Shown here in pieces: positions 29,229-39,365 of a stretch of DNA of 64,000 nt. Under the pieces are notes generated by a model that saw nothing but the letters and a program-made list of their open reading frames with translations, had not been told where the DNA came from and did no database searches. Source of the stretch: Allolobophora icterica (taxonomy: Eukaryota; Annelida; Clitellata; Crassiclitellata; Lumbricidae). The stretch lies in the NCBI GenBank assembly GCA_963556255.1, contig CAUVYU010000001.1:124001-188000 (forward strand). Direction: 5' to 3'. Position numbers and translations under genes: made by a program. Position 1 is the stretch's first letter, and each line of letters opens with the position of its first letter.

Positions 29229-29687
29229 CATTAATGATCACAACACAATAACCATATAAAGTACCGAAATATAACCATGTAACCATAAAAATCGTCATCC
29301 CAATACAAACAAGTAGAACATGATAATACAAGCGTCAGCAAGATAAGCAACTAAAACTAAACAATAGCAATCAATCAACGAATAGTTCAATCAACAAGCA
29401 GAAATTCAAGGTAACAACAACACTGATTATGGTTGCAACTCAAGCGGAACATTGAATTCCAAACTAGAGATATACAGTTGAACAGAATAACGTTTGTTAG
29501 GGCCAATAATAGTGTCCAGTTTTCGAGCCAAACAGTAAGAAATAGATAAGGACTGTGGCAACAACACTCGAATCTGAGAAGGTTTATGTAAAGCTGTAAT
29601 ATTCCACTGAAAACGTAACTGACGACCAGAACAATGACGAGAAAGACTAATGTTAGAAATAGCATTCAAAGCGACAACATCATAATC
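29229..29687 (-). repeat. Inverted copy of the env 3' end
   Basis: 459 bases that are the reverse complement of 36943-37401 with only one base difference noticed (an A/T change near 29447). It begins and ends abruptly, without inverted repeats or target duplication. It covers the last 87 codons of env, the stop codon and about 200 bp beyond, and sits where gag should be. Confidence 0.95.
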
Positions 29688-29731
29688 GTCGCTTTAGCCA
29701 AACATAGGAATTCGCTTCCCGCCGTCCACAA

Positions 29732-32700
29732 ATGACGGTTGGGGCTAAGAACAGAATTTATGCACAGACTGACAAAATTGCGATGTATAGAAACACAATT
29801 ACTGTACAAGTTAGGAACCGCACTGCTCAATGTTTGCTTGACTCAGGCGCCAGTGTCTCGTGCATCAGTGCTGAATTTTTGCATAAATTGAAACTTCCTG
29901 TTCAACCATTGAGAGATGATGACACCAAAAATGTATTTTTGGCTGATGGTCATCCTGTTCGAGTACAAGGTCGTGCAGACATTACTGTTAAACTTTCCGG
30001 TTTGAGTATTCCTTATGAATTCTTGATTTTGCCACAGATGGGATATAGTCTGATTCTTGGGTTAGACTTCTTGACTGACAGTAAGGCAAGAATTGATTTT
30101 GATGCAAAGGTTGTCACTTTTTTTGATGATTTGGCTGCTACTCGGTTGTCAACTGCTACTGTGCATTCTTTCTCTGTGTGTACTCTGCATGCAACTGTCT
30201 TGAAGCCAATGTCTGAGACATTGGTCCCAGTTTTATTGCCTTCAAAGTATTCAGCTGATATGTCCATTATTGAACCATTTGCACGGGAGGCGAAATGTAA
30301 ATTTATTTGTGCACGAAGTGCCATTGATTCTTCTAAGAAAACAGCTGTTTGCAAGGTTTTGAACCCTACCAATCAAGTCATTTGGTTGGCCAGACATAAA
30401 CCATTGGCATGTGTTGAGCCTATTTTTCCAGAGATATTAGCAATGTTTGCTGATGATAAACCACCACCATCGGCATCATCACCACCACCCACACATTGCA
30501 ATCATATGCCATCCTCTGCACTTGGAGTCCTCAAATCATCCTCCACGCATGATTACGTTTCCTTGGATAATCTGTCTGCCCGTAAAAGTCATTATGCGGA
30601 TGGTTTGTCTGGCAGACCATCGGAAAGTAATTACGATACTGATGATTTCTTTGTCCGTACGTATAATGTTTCTGGCAGCACTGGAACCGCATCAGATAAG
30701 CCGATTGCTGATCCGCTGAATAGATTACATGGCACTAGCGATTTGCGATCCAGGTCTTTGGACGACCTTAAAGTCAATTTTTACTCTGATAATTTGTCAG
30801 CAGATGAGAATGTTAGGTTGAAAGAGTTCTTACAAGTCAATTTAGGTACGTTTTCATCATCATTGGATGATCTGGGCAGGACTCATTTGACACAGCATTC
30901 TATTCACACTGGGTCTGCTCCACCCATTCACCAGAAAGCTTACCGTCATTCTGTTTCTGCTAAGGCGGAAATTGCTAGGCAAACAGAGAAAATGTTATCG
31001 GCTGGTCTCATTGAGCCGAGTACAAGTGTCTGGTGTTCTCCCGTTGTGTTAGTAAGGAAACGATCGGGTCAATTTAGATTTTGTGTTGATTACCGAAAGC
31101 TCAATTCTGTAACTGAATCCATTAGTTTTCCTCTGCCACAATTGACAGATGTCTTTGATGCCATGGGAGAGGTCAAGCCTAGGTATTTCAGTTTACTTGA
31201 TTTAAGGAGTGGGTTCCATCAAATTCCATTACATCCTGACACTAAGGAAAAATCTAGTTTTGTGACACATCAAGGTCAGTTTCAATGGACCACTGCTCCA
31301 TTTGGATTGAAAAATTTGCCGAGTTTCTTTCAGCTGCTCATGTCCAGAGTTTTCCAGAATTTGCATTTTAAATCATTAATTGTTTACATGGATGATATAT
31401 TAGTCTATAGTACTACCTTTGACCTACATCTGGTGCATTTAAAGGAGGTTTTTGATCGCCTAAATGAAGCTAACTTGAAACTTAATCCGGAAAAATGTTC
31501 CTTTGGTCTGGATAAAATCTTGTATCTCGGGCATGTGCTCTCAGCGGATGGGGTAGCCGTTGATGAATCGAAAACCAAGGTCATTCGTGATTATCCAAGG
31601 CCGACGTCTCCTAAAGAGGTCCGGTCATTCCTAGGTCTTGCATCTTACTATCGCAAATTTATAACTCGATTCTCTATCATTGCAAGTCCATTAAATCGAT
31701 TGCTTCGTAAAGACATGAAGTTTGAGTGGGATGAGACCTGTGAGGAAGCTTTTATTAAATTGAAGCAGGCTTTGTCGACTGCTCCGGTTTTAATTTATCC
31801 TGACATGTCTAGGCCTTTTATCATTAATTGTGATTCAAGTTCTCAAGCTGTGGGTTTTGTGTTAGCTCAGGAGGATGTTACAGGTAGGGAGCATCCAATT
31901 GCCTTTGGGGGCCGATCTTTGACTACTTGTGAGAGAAACTATACTGTCACTGAACTGGAAATGTTAGCTGTGATTTGTGCTATCAAGCAATTTCACTGTT
32001 ATCTTGCCAATGCTACATTTACCGTTTATACTGATCATATCAGTTTGAAGTATTTACAGTCCTCGAAAACGAGTCAAACTGGTCGTTTACTTCGGTGGGC
32101 GTTACAGTTACAGCAGTACAATTTTGATGTTAAGTACAAGAAGGGTAAATGTAATGTGAATGCGGATGCACTTAGTCGCATATCTTATCCTATGCACGTG
32201 GATGCTGATGAGGAACTTGAAAGTTTATTGGCTCCTATTGACACTGACATTATTCAGATGGATTTGAATTTAATCACAGACAGTGATTTAGGTGCACCGG
32301 AGGAACCTCAAGGCGAGGCATTTCTCCAAGAGACTGCGAAGCAACAAAATAGATGTTTAGAGTGTCTTCCTATCATTCGTTATTTGGAATTAGGTGAATT
32401 ACCTCTGGATGATAGGGAGGCGAGGAAGTTGGTTATTGAGAGTTCAGAATATGCTGTAAACGAGGGAGTTCTTTGGCATTATTATCAGCCTCGTTCTCGG
32501 GGTCCTCAACGGAGCTATATAAATCAGCTTGTTGTACCATTGAGTATGAGACAAGGTATTTTAAATGGTTATCACGAAGAGTGCAGTCATCCAGGGTTCC
32601 ACCGATGTTATTTGTCAGTTCGACGTCGTTATTTTTGGAAAGGCATGCACAAGGATCTGCAGAATCATATCATGTCGTGTAGTTTGTGCCAACAGTGTAA

Positions 32701-33928
32701 ATATCCTCTCCCGTTGAACAAACCACCGATGACGTCATTGCCAATTAAACAAATTTTTGGTAGATGGCATATGGATATACTTCAGCTGCCTAGGAGTAAG
32801 GAAGGTTACCGTTACCTTCTTCTTTGTGTCGAATCCCTTACAAGATTCCCGGAGATGGTTATGCTGAAAGATCAGACGGCTCAGACTATTGCTGAGGCCC
32901 TGTATAGAGAAATCTTTACTCGATATGGTCCACCTGAAACCTTGTTGTCTGACCGAGGAGCTAATTTTTTGAGTAAAATTGTGACCGAATTATCATCATT
33001 ATTTGGTGTTAAAAGGATTCACACAGCTTCTTATAATCCTAGATGTAATGGCGCTTGCGAAGTTGTGAATCGATCTATTTGGAAAATGTTGAGACTCCAC
33101 TGTAAAGATGAGACTGACTGGCCTATTTTTATTCCTGCCATTCTGTATTCTATTCGCGCAACAACGAGTGCAAATTTAGGACACAGTCCTGCGTTCTTGT
33201 TGTTTGGCAGAGATTTTAAATTCCCAGTGGATCAACAGATGGGTTTGTCTGATCAACCAGAGACTACTCATGAGTATGTCAGGAGAATTGCTAATGCACT
33301 GGAAATGGCTAGACAGCAAGCTGTGGATGAGACTGTAGTTTTGCAAGCTCGCAATAAGAAGAATTACGATCTTAGGACCAGTTCTTCAGATTACGCAGTT
33401 GGGGATCAAGTTTGGGTTTTTAAACCTGTTACGCCAGTTGGCAAGAAGCCAAAGCTGTATAAAAAATTCGTTGGACCTTATTACATTACGTCTCAGGTTG
33501 CTCCATTTACTTACTTACTACGGCACGCCTTGACTAACAAACTGTTACGTCACCCAGTCAATGTTGATAGATGGAGGCGTTATGTTGATAGAAGGGATTA
33601 TGAACAAGATTTACAGGTTACGCCTACTTCACAGGTCCAACCTTCACAGGGTACTGACGCAGTTGTCGACCCAGCAACAGTATCTGATGTTGTGACTGCG
33701 CATTCTCCATGGATTGAAGCGGAGCAAATTAGTGGAATGAAATTCATTAATAAAAAAAGATTCTATAGAGTGATTTTTAAGAATAGGTCTCTCAAGCCTG
33801 AATGGACAGCTGAAGAGGATGTCAGTGATTGCTTGAAGAGAGAATATCACATTAAACGAACCATGACGGGGAAAGTTAGGAAAAGGCCTACTCCTCAGCG
33901 GTTTACCATTGGTCCACTAGGTGATTAG
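29732..33928 (+). CDS. Pol polyprotein (PR-RT-RH-INT) of the env-bearing element
   Basis: Intact frame of 1398 codons. Protease DSGAS at Asp37, immediately after the ATG. A poorly conserved Ser/Pro/His-rich linker fills about residues 230-340. Reverse transcriptase has YMDD at Tyr552-Asp555. RNase H has CDSS at Asp701 and YTDH further on. Integrase: HHCC domain, then Asp1015, Asp1074 and Glu1110 (DX35E) and a GPY module (VGPYYI). The C-terminus has a chromodomain-like stretch (WIEAEQISGMKF, then YRVIFKN and PEWTAEEDV). With so little before the protease, the natural protein probably started in gag; this ATG may be fortuitous. Domain order is the standard Ty3/gypsy one. Confidence 0.93.
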   Translation: MTVGAKNRIYAQTDKIAMYRNTITVQVRNRTAQCLLDSGASVSCISAEFLHKLKLPVQPLRDDDTKNVFLADGHPVRVQGRADITVKLSGLSIPYEFLILPQMGYSLILGLDFLTDSKARIDFDAKVVTFFDDLAATRLSTATVHSFSVCTLHATVLKPMSETLVPVLLPSKYSADMSIIEPFAREAKCKFICARSAIDSSKKTAVCKVLNPTNQVIWLARHKPLACVEPIFPEILAMFADDKPPPSASSPPPTHCNHMPSSALGVLKSSSTHDYVSLDNLSARKSHYADGLSGRPSESNYDTDDFFVRTYNVSGSTGTASDKPIADPLNRLHGTSDLRSRSLDDLKVNFYSDNLSADENVRLKEFLQVNLGTFSSSLDDLGRTHLTQHSIHTGSAPPIHQKAYRHSVSAKAEIARQTEKMLSAGLIEPSTSVWCSPVVLVRKRSGQFRFCVDYRKLNSVTESISFPLPQLTDVFDAMGEVKPRYFSLLDLRSGFHQIPLHPDTKEKSSFVTHQGQFQWTTAPFGLKNLPSFFQLLMSRVFQNLHFKSLIVYMDDILVYSTTFDLHLVHLKEVFDRLNEANLKLNPEKCSFGLDKILYLGHVLSADGVAVDESKTKVIRDYPRPTSPKEVRSFLGLASYYRKFITRFSIIASPLNRLLRKDMKFEWDETCEEAFIKLKQALSTAPVLIYPDMSRPFIINCDSSSQAVGFVLAQEDVTGREHPIAFGGRSLTTCERNYTVTELEMLAVICAIKQFHCYLANATFTVYTDHISLKYLQSSKTSQTGRLLRWALQLQQYNFDVKYKKGKCNVNADALSRISYPMHVDADEELESLLAPIDTDIIQMDLNLITDSDLGAPEEPQGEAFLQETAKQQNRCLECLPIIRYLELGELPLDDREARKLVIESSEYAVNEGVLWHYYQPRSRGPQRSYINQLVVPLSMRQGILNGYHEECSHPGFHRCYLSVRRRYFWKGMHKDLQNHIMSCSLCQQCKYPLPLNKPPMTSLPIKQIFGRWHMDILQLPRSKEGYRYLLLCVESLTRFPEMVMLKDQTAQTIAEALYREIFTRYGPPETLLSDRGANFLSKIVTELSSLFGVKRIHTASYNPRCNGACEVVNRSIWKMLRLHCKDETDWPIFIPAILYSIRATTSANLGHSPAFLLFGRDFKFPVDQQMGLSDQPETTHEYVRRIANALEMARQQAVDETVVLQARNKKNYDLRTSSSDYAVGDQVWVFKPVTPVGKKPKLYKKFVGPYYITSQVAPFTYLLRHALTNKLLRHPVNVDRWRRYVDRRDYEQDLQVTPTSQVQPSQGTDAVVDPATVSDVVTAHSPWIEAEQISGMKFINKKRFYRVIFKNRSLKPEWTAEEDVSDCLKREYHIKRTMTGKVRKRPTPQRFTIGPLGD

Positions 33929-34798
33929 ACGAGTTGCTGAATGGTAGTTTTTTATTATTACAGGTTATGTTGACCCTGAAGCCTAATGTCACAGGGTCAC
34001 TTGTCGTGATTGATTACTATTGGCTCCTGAGAAATGTTGCATTTTATATGTTTTAAAGGAGATAGTTGCCTCTTGTGCTTATGTTAAAGCCGCTGTACAA
34101 TGATGTCAGTGAGTATGCTGTGCGTCACTAGAGCAATTACTATACAGCGCTTATTATATATTCATCTTGTGATTTCTTGTTGGCCAACAATTATTTACAT
34201 ATGTATTACACTGATACATTCAGCGCTAAAATCGACATTTAAAGTCGTGGAATACTGTCGAGAAATGACACTTTATTCACCATCCAGACAGCTTTTTGTT
34301 TGACAGGGTTACTGACGAGTTGGACTGCTTTGAGGTTATTTCCGTGGAGATTTGATTTCTTGGTTGATATTATTCTTGTATATATATTATTCTTGGTCCT
34401 ACTATGGTAGTTGTTTTATGCACCGTTGTTACAGATGCTGTTCTACGTACGTACAGGCCTACGCTTCATGTATGGGATATAATAGGTTTTGGCGGAGTTG
34501 TCGTAATTGGCATAGGCCTGGGGTTCATCTCATATTACGTGGTTCTGTGAGGGTGTATGCTGTGGTTATGCTGGGGTGTGTCGTTGTACGGCCAGTGGTT
34601 GTGCAGGTGAATGGGGAAAACCATGCCGTATAGCTGCGCGCTGATATTGTTATCGCTGTGTGCTGTGATAAGCCGTGCTCTGCGTTGCGTGGGGCGGCTG
34701 TTTTGCTTTGTATGCTTGCGGGTATCCCTACATATCTGCGGTTTGTAGAGTCATCGTTTGTTTTATTTTTTTTTTTTTTTTTTTTTTCTTTCCTCTAG
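33929..34798 (+). other. Spacer between Pol and Env ending in a splice acceptor
   Basis: 870 bp with no convincing reading frame. It ends with a pyrimidine tract containing an unbroken run of 20 or more T, then CTTTCCTCTAG (AG at 34797-34798), a strong 3' splice site. This fits expression of Env from a spliced subgenomic mRNA, as in other env-bearing retroelements. The donor and first exon were not identified. Confidence 0.65.
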
Positions 34799-37203
34799 AT
34801 TGGATCTTCGGGACATTGGTATTTCTGGCTCTGCATTCGTTCCTGGTGATCAATGCTACACCTGCACCCATTCTCAATCGTGGAGCGTATGGTGTTTATT
34901 TCCATTTTTTGGGTGTGTTGGAAGTCGGTACCGATGTTTGGGTTCACACCTTTGATATTGCTTTGCCTAGGGTTAAGTTATTGCCACCATTGGGAGATAA
35001 TCCGTATTGTCATTTCCGAAATACACCTACACACAGCAATTGTTCTGATTACCTGACTGCGTTTACAGCCATACATGACTTACATAGGAGGGCAGAGGTG
35101 AAAATTAATAAATTGATTGATCGTATCCGAATTACTTTTAAAAGTGAACGCGTTGAACGGCGTCAGTCGCGTGTTCGTAAACGGGGATTTGTGGATTTCA
35201 TTGGGGACGTTGCACACTCTTTATTCGGGGTTGCTCGGGACTCAGACATCCAAGCTATGCAAGATCGTATTAAGCTGGTTCTTGAGGGTCAACAACGTAC
35301 GTTGGGTCAGTTTGCGGCTGACGTAAGTAACATGGCTAGTGCTACTAGTATCACGAATCAAAGATTGGATGCTATTAAGTACCAGGTCACGGGTCATGAT
35401 AAGATTTTGTCTGATATTGGTAAAGCGATGAGGGTGGATTTTAAGTTGTCATTACAACTAGCTTTTTACATGAGTGAAACTTTGTATAATTTTACATGTC
35501 TGGAAGCCAACTTGCAGAGTTTGTTGTTGTCTGTTGAGTCACTTATTGCTGGCAGGTTAGAGGCTACTATCTTGCATCAAGGAGATATTCGACGTGTTCT
35601 TGTCAAGCTTCATAAGCATTTGAAGTCTATGCGACTGCCTGTCCGGATTTTGGTTAGAGATCCCGCATATTTTTACCGGGTTAATACTCACATTGCCACT
35701 CTACAACGTAATATTCTTTACATTACCTTAAAAATTCCTCTAACTACTGTCAACTTTTCCATGGAATTATACAAGGTCACTGTTGTTGCCAAATCCATAA
35801 GTGCTGATAATCCACATGCTACTTTGATTGATCGCTTACCGAGTTATTTTGCAGTTGCTCCAGTCAGTAACACATTTGCGTTTTGGGATTCTTTGCCATT
35901 GTTGCAGGACGGGGATGCTTTTCGCATTGTTTCAAAGCATGATATTCAGTTGCGGACTGATTCAGAAGTGTGTATATTTGCTTTGTATGTGAATGACCCT
36001 GTTGCTATACGCAAGAATTGTGTATTTCTTCTTCTTAGCCGTAAGCCGTCATCGTTTGTGTATTTAACTGAGAATACTATGGCAATTGAAAATGGGTTGT
36101 CTGATTTGATGCTGATTTGTCCTCAAGGACGGTCGAAAAAGGTTACTGCATGCAGTTCTTGTCATGTTTCTATTCCGAATGAATGTTCTATGGTAAACGA
36201 ACACTATGTTTTTCCTGCTTCGTGTTCAGCGAGTGACCTACTTAATGCTAGTGATTCAGTTGTGCATACGTTTAATTTGGCGATTATTCAAGAGTTTTTT
36301 GTTCAGGAGGATTGGGCTCTGCTTAAGGCGGACACTACTGTTGCTGAACAGATTACGATGCAGTTGCCTGTTTTCATTACTCATTCAAATGCTTCTCTGG
36401 TAGCTGAGGAACAGTTAGCTGAGGATTTTGCCACTGCAATGAATTCTGTTAAGGAAGGTCAGGCGATATTCAAGTCCAAGGATGATATTTTTCGAGAACA
36501 GTTGGGACATTTGACTAATTTGGATTCGTCCTTTTACTCTGCATCCATATCTTTTCTTGTGCCTGTGGGTTCATTTATAATTGTTCTCCTTGCTGTAGTA
36601 ACGATTTATTTGGTGGTTCGTGTGCATCAATTGTCTATTATTGTGTTGACTTTGTCACGCCCTGTTCAAACTAATTCAGTTCCACCAGTTTGGATTTTTT
36701 CGCAGTCAACTGGGATTCCGACATCCCGGCCAATGATTTTATTTGAATATGCGGAATTTCCATGGTTTCAGATTACTGTTATCACGTTCCTTGTGGTTAT
36801 GGTTTTGGTTCTGATTTTTCGGAAGGTTTATCGCCGTTGTTGCAAGTCGTCGGTTGTTCAGCCTGTGTGTTTAACCATGCATATTTTTAACACAGAAGCT
36901 AAAGTTGTTATTCCTTGGTATAAGTTGCGTTATGCATTAGGAGATTATGATGTTGTCGCTTTGAATGCTATTTCTAACATTAGTCTTTCTCGTCATTGTT
37001 CTGGTCGTCAGTTACGTTTTCAGTGGAATATTACAGCTTTACATAAACCTTCTCAGATTCGAGTGTTGTTGCCACAGTCCTTATCTATTTCTTACTGTTT
37101 GGCTCGAAAACTGGACACTATTATTGGCCCTAACAAACGTTATTCTGTTCAACTGTATATCTCTAGTTTGGAATTCATTGTTCCGCTTGAGTTGCAACCA
37201 TAA
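34799..37203 (+). CDS. Env-like glycoprotein, exon after the splice acceptor
   Basis: Open frame that continues upstream of 34799 through the T tract, but that part encodes only a Phe run from the pyrimidine tract and has no ATG start, so it is taken as intron. The exon opens with a hydrophobic signal-peptide-like stretch (WIFGTLVFLAL). A furin-type site RVRKR is encoded at 35170-35184, followed at once by GFVDFIGDV and LFG, a fusion-peptide-like arrangement known from baculovirus F proteins and insect errantivirus Env. Cysteines and N-glycosylation motifs (NCS, NFT, NAS) fill the ectodomain. Hydrophobic segments are encoded at about 36541-36630 and 36769-36835, then a long C-terminal tail of about 120 residues ends at TAA 37201-37203. 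Role: membrane fusion or cell entry is inferred only. Confidence 0.8.
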
Positions 37204-37673
37204 TCAGTGTTGTTGTTACCTTGAATTTCTGCTTGTTGATTGAACTATTCGTTGATTGATTGCTATTGTTTAGTTTTAGTTGCTTATCTTGCTGACGCTT
37301 GTATTATCATGTTCTACTTGTTTGTATTGGGATGACGATTTTTATGGTTACATGGTTATATTTCGGTACTTTATATGGTTATTGTGTTGTGATCATTAAT
37401 GGTCATATAGTGGTAGTTATGAGTATTGTGTTATATTACGTTAGTTTCTCATGTCGTGCTTACTATTTGATTGCTATTTCGATTGTTATTGTCACTGCGT
37501 TCGATTCACCGCACGGGGTCTGATAGAGTTATGGACTGATAGACTATTTGACTAGATTTTTTTGAATTGGTCTTATGTGTTAGTATTCTTCACTGTTGGT
37601 TATTCGTTATTTTGTTGAGGGGTTTAATGGGCAAAACCCGTGGCTCGTGTTTTTTTTATAAGGATGGTCATAT
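37204..37673 (+). other. 3' non-coding region of the env-bearing element
   Basis: 470 bp after the Env stop. The first 198 bases (to 37401) are part of the segment duplicated in inverted orientation near the 5' end. No good polypurine tract is visible before the 3' LTR; the nearest sequence is TTTTTTTTATAAGGATGG. Confidence 0.6.
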
Positions 37674-38012
37674 AGTGGTCATACATACAGTCATCCATTC
37701 ATTCGGTCGTGCACATAATGTATCTGTTGCATGCGAGCTGTAGGTAGGAAGGCTCAGCTATCATCATCATCAGCACAAGTCACTTATGTATTAAGAGGCA
37801 TGTTTTGGGAAACGAGAGAGAGAAGAAAAGAACGAGAAACAACGACGGTGGTAGGAACAACAACAGTGTGTATTGAGTGAATTGAGAGTGCTTGTAGGTG
37901 AATCGAATATTAACTATTGTAGTCAACGTAGTCAATTGCAAGTTAACAATAAAGTAAATATTATATCAATGAGTGTTATCTATCAACGAAGTAGCCAACA
38001 ACGGCCGCTTCA
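37674..38012 (+). repeat. 3' LTR of the env-bearing element
   Basis: Near-identical to the 5' LTR: two bases shorter at an AG-rich run (near 37815) and GCTTG for GCGTG near 37890. It ends CCGCTTCA, followed by TATAT. Confidence 0.9.
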
Positions 38013-38129
38013 TATATAATCATTTTCGTTGATCGATTTAATCACAAGAGTTTATCCTTTCCAAGATGATTGGACGTGAATGACCCTGGCAGACACAGGG
38101 ACATTTTTATAATTAACCTCTTAAATACT

Positions 38130-38361
38130 CATGGACGGCGATCCCGGGGGTCGTGAGGGACAAGACCCCACCTTTAACAGTGTGGGGCGCACACCAATGA
38201 TCTGCCCCAACATTTTGAGGAAACACCAAAAAAGGTCACCAACTTTTTTGCGGGAAAAAGTTTTCTGACTTCTTTTTTGAACAGATCAGTTCAAAACTGA
38301 TTCTTGACCAGTTCTATTCAAAAGTGTCCCGCCCACCTGTCAAAGAAGATCGTCGCCAGTG
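38130..38361. mobile_element. hAT-like MITE with 8-bp target duplication
   Basis: 232 bp bounded by CATGGACGGCGATC and GATCGTCGCCAGTG, which are inverted with mismatches. TAAATACT flanks it on both sides (38122-38129 and 38362-38369). The uninterrupted repeat at 9711-9760 shows the empty site. No ORF. Confidence 0.75.
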
Positions 38362-38369
38362 TAAATACT

Positions 38370-38720
38370 GAATACTGCGTGGAACATCCATAGGTTCTGT
38401 TTCGACACCTTAAATTCAGCTTCTTTCCGCTATATATAAATGCTCATTTTAGAAATATTTCATTGGTAATACGGTTCATTTGAGAAATATTCCATTGGTA
38501 ATACGGTTGAAAAAAATTTGAGAAAATTCGAACGGATTTTGGGCTTTAGAAACATCTTCAAAGCACTTCTCGAAAATATAATTATATTCCGGTTGCGCAT
38601 AATAAACAGCAAACCCAAATGTGTTCCTTACGAGTCATTAGAATTGCTTTATTGTTCTGAAGTCAAACGCAAGGTCGACATCAACGGCCTTTGTTGTCAA
38701 AAGAAGTCGTTAAACTCTGG
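38370..38720 (+). repeat. Dispersed repeats without genes
   Basis: GTTCTGTTTCGACACCTT continues the repeat that the MITE interrupts. ATTTGAGAAATATTCCATTG is a short local duplication (38450-38510). CGACATCAACGGCCTTTG and AAGTCGTTAAACTCTGGAAA belong to the window-wide family. Confidence 0.5.
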
Positions 38721-38723
38721 AAA

Positions 38724-38800
38724 AATGCAATTGGTTACAGCGCTCACTTTGTAGCACGGAGAGTACGGGTTCGATCCTCCTCATTCTCTATGTATTTTTT
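38724..38800 (+). mobile_element. tRNA-like SINE fragment
   Basis: GGTTACAGCGCTCACTTTGT resembles box A, and GGGTTCGATCCTCC is a canonical box B about 40 bases later. A T-run follows. It has no clear tRNA fold, so it is read as a SINE head rather than a tRNA gene. Confidence 0.45.
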
Positions 38801-38954
38801 TTTTATCTTAGCTAGACGTAGAATGAGATAACTTCAAAAGTTATGTTAAAAGTTTCTTTAAGAGGAAGTCAACGTCAATTTCGAAATGTTAGTTTTCAAG
38901 TAGATGACAGCCACAAGATGTCGTTAAGCATCGAATAGTATGAGAAGCAATTAG

Positions 38955-39365
38955 GGTCCTCTATAAGCCTCCAGTTCTCCAACAGATCCATATTCTACAT
39001 TACACCTCGACTCTGGAATGAACTGCCCTCTGAATTCCGCATTTTCTCTGTTCTCCGCCAATACCATCCTCACCCACGCTCTTCTACTTATAACCCCATG
39101 CATAGGTTCTCCACTCCAAATTGAAGTCTCACCTCTTCAATAACTCCTACCCTAATCCATCCGATCCTCTGCCTTCCAAGCTTTCTCGTCCTCAACGAAA
39201 GATCCCTTAGCAACTGCTCTACTTCATCTCTCTGGTCAATCTGGACACCGGACTCAGAACTCGAATGGACATCGATCTCTGGACAACCTCTCTAACAAGG
39301 CGCAGCGCTTAGCTTCAGAGTAGCATTCTAGAAATTTGGAGATTGCGATTGCGATCAGAAGCGAA
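38955..39365 (+). mobile_element. LINE C-terminus and 3' end, decayed
   Basis: A frame near 38990-39050 reads FYITPRLWNELPSEFR, the LWNELP motif near the C-terminus of many CR1/L2/jockey-type reverse transcriptases. The 3' end that follows carries GGACACCGGACTC, CTCTGGACAACC, GCGCTTAGCTTCAGAGTAGC and a GCGATTGCGATC tail. This links the LINE 3' ends scattered through the window to a coding part. Confidence 0.6.

Larger units (their letters stand above)
28764..38012 (+). mobile_element. Env-bearing Ty3/gypsy-type LTR element lacking gag
   Basis: LTRs at 28764-29104 and about 37674-38012 differ by one short indel and one noticed base, so the insertion is young. TATAT lies on both sides (28759-28763 and 38013-38017), in TA-rich sequence. 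Contents in order: short leader, an inverted 459-bp copy of the env 3' end, Pol (29732-33928), an intergenic stretch with a splice acceptor, and an Env-like frame (34799-37203). No gag is present between the leader and protease. This copy would need Gag in trans. Confidence 0.9.

Noticed and set aside
29387..29669. Small frames at 29387-29669 as a gene of the env-bearing element
   Set aside because: They are the C-terminal env codons in the inverted duplicate and have no independent start or end.
30447..30719. His-rich 90-codon frame
   Set aside because: Lies in another phase of the Pol linker, produced by CAC/ACC-rich codons.
34675..34798. Env coding sequence starting before the T tract, with a run of Phe
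   Set aside because: No ATG; the start codon would be GTG, and the Phe run is the pyrimidine tract of a splice acceptor. The part before 34799 is more likely intron.
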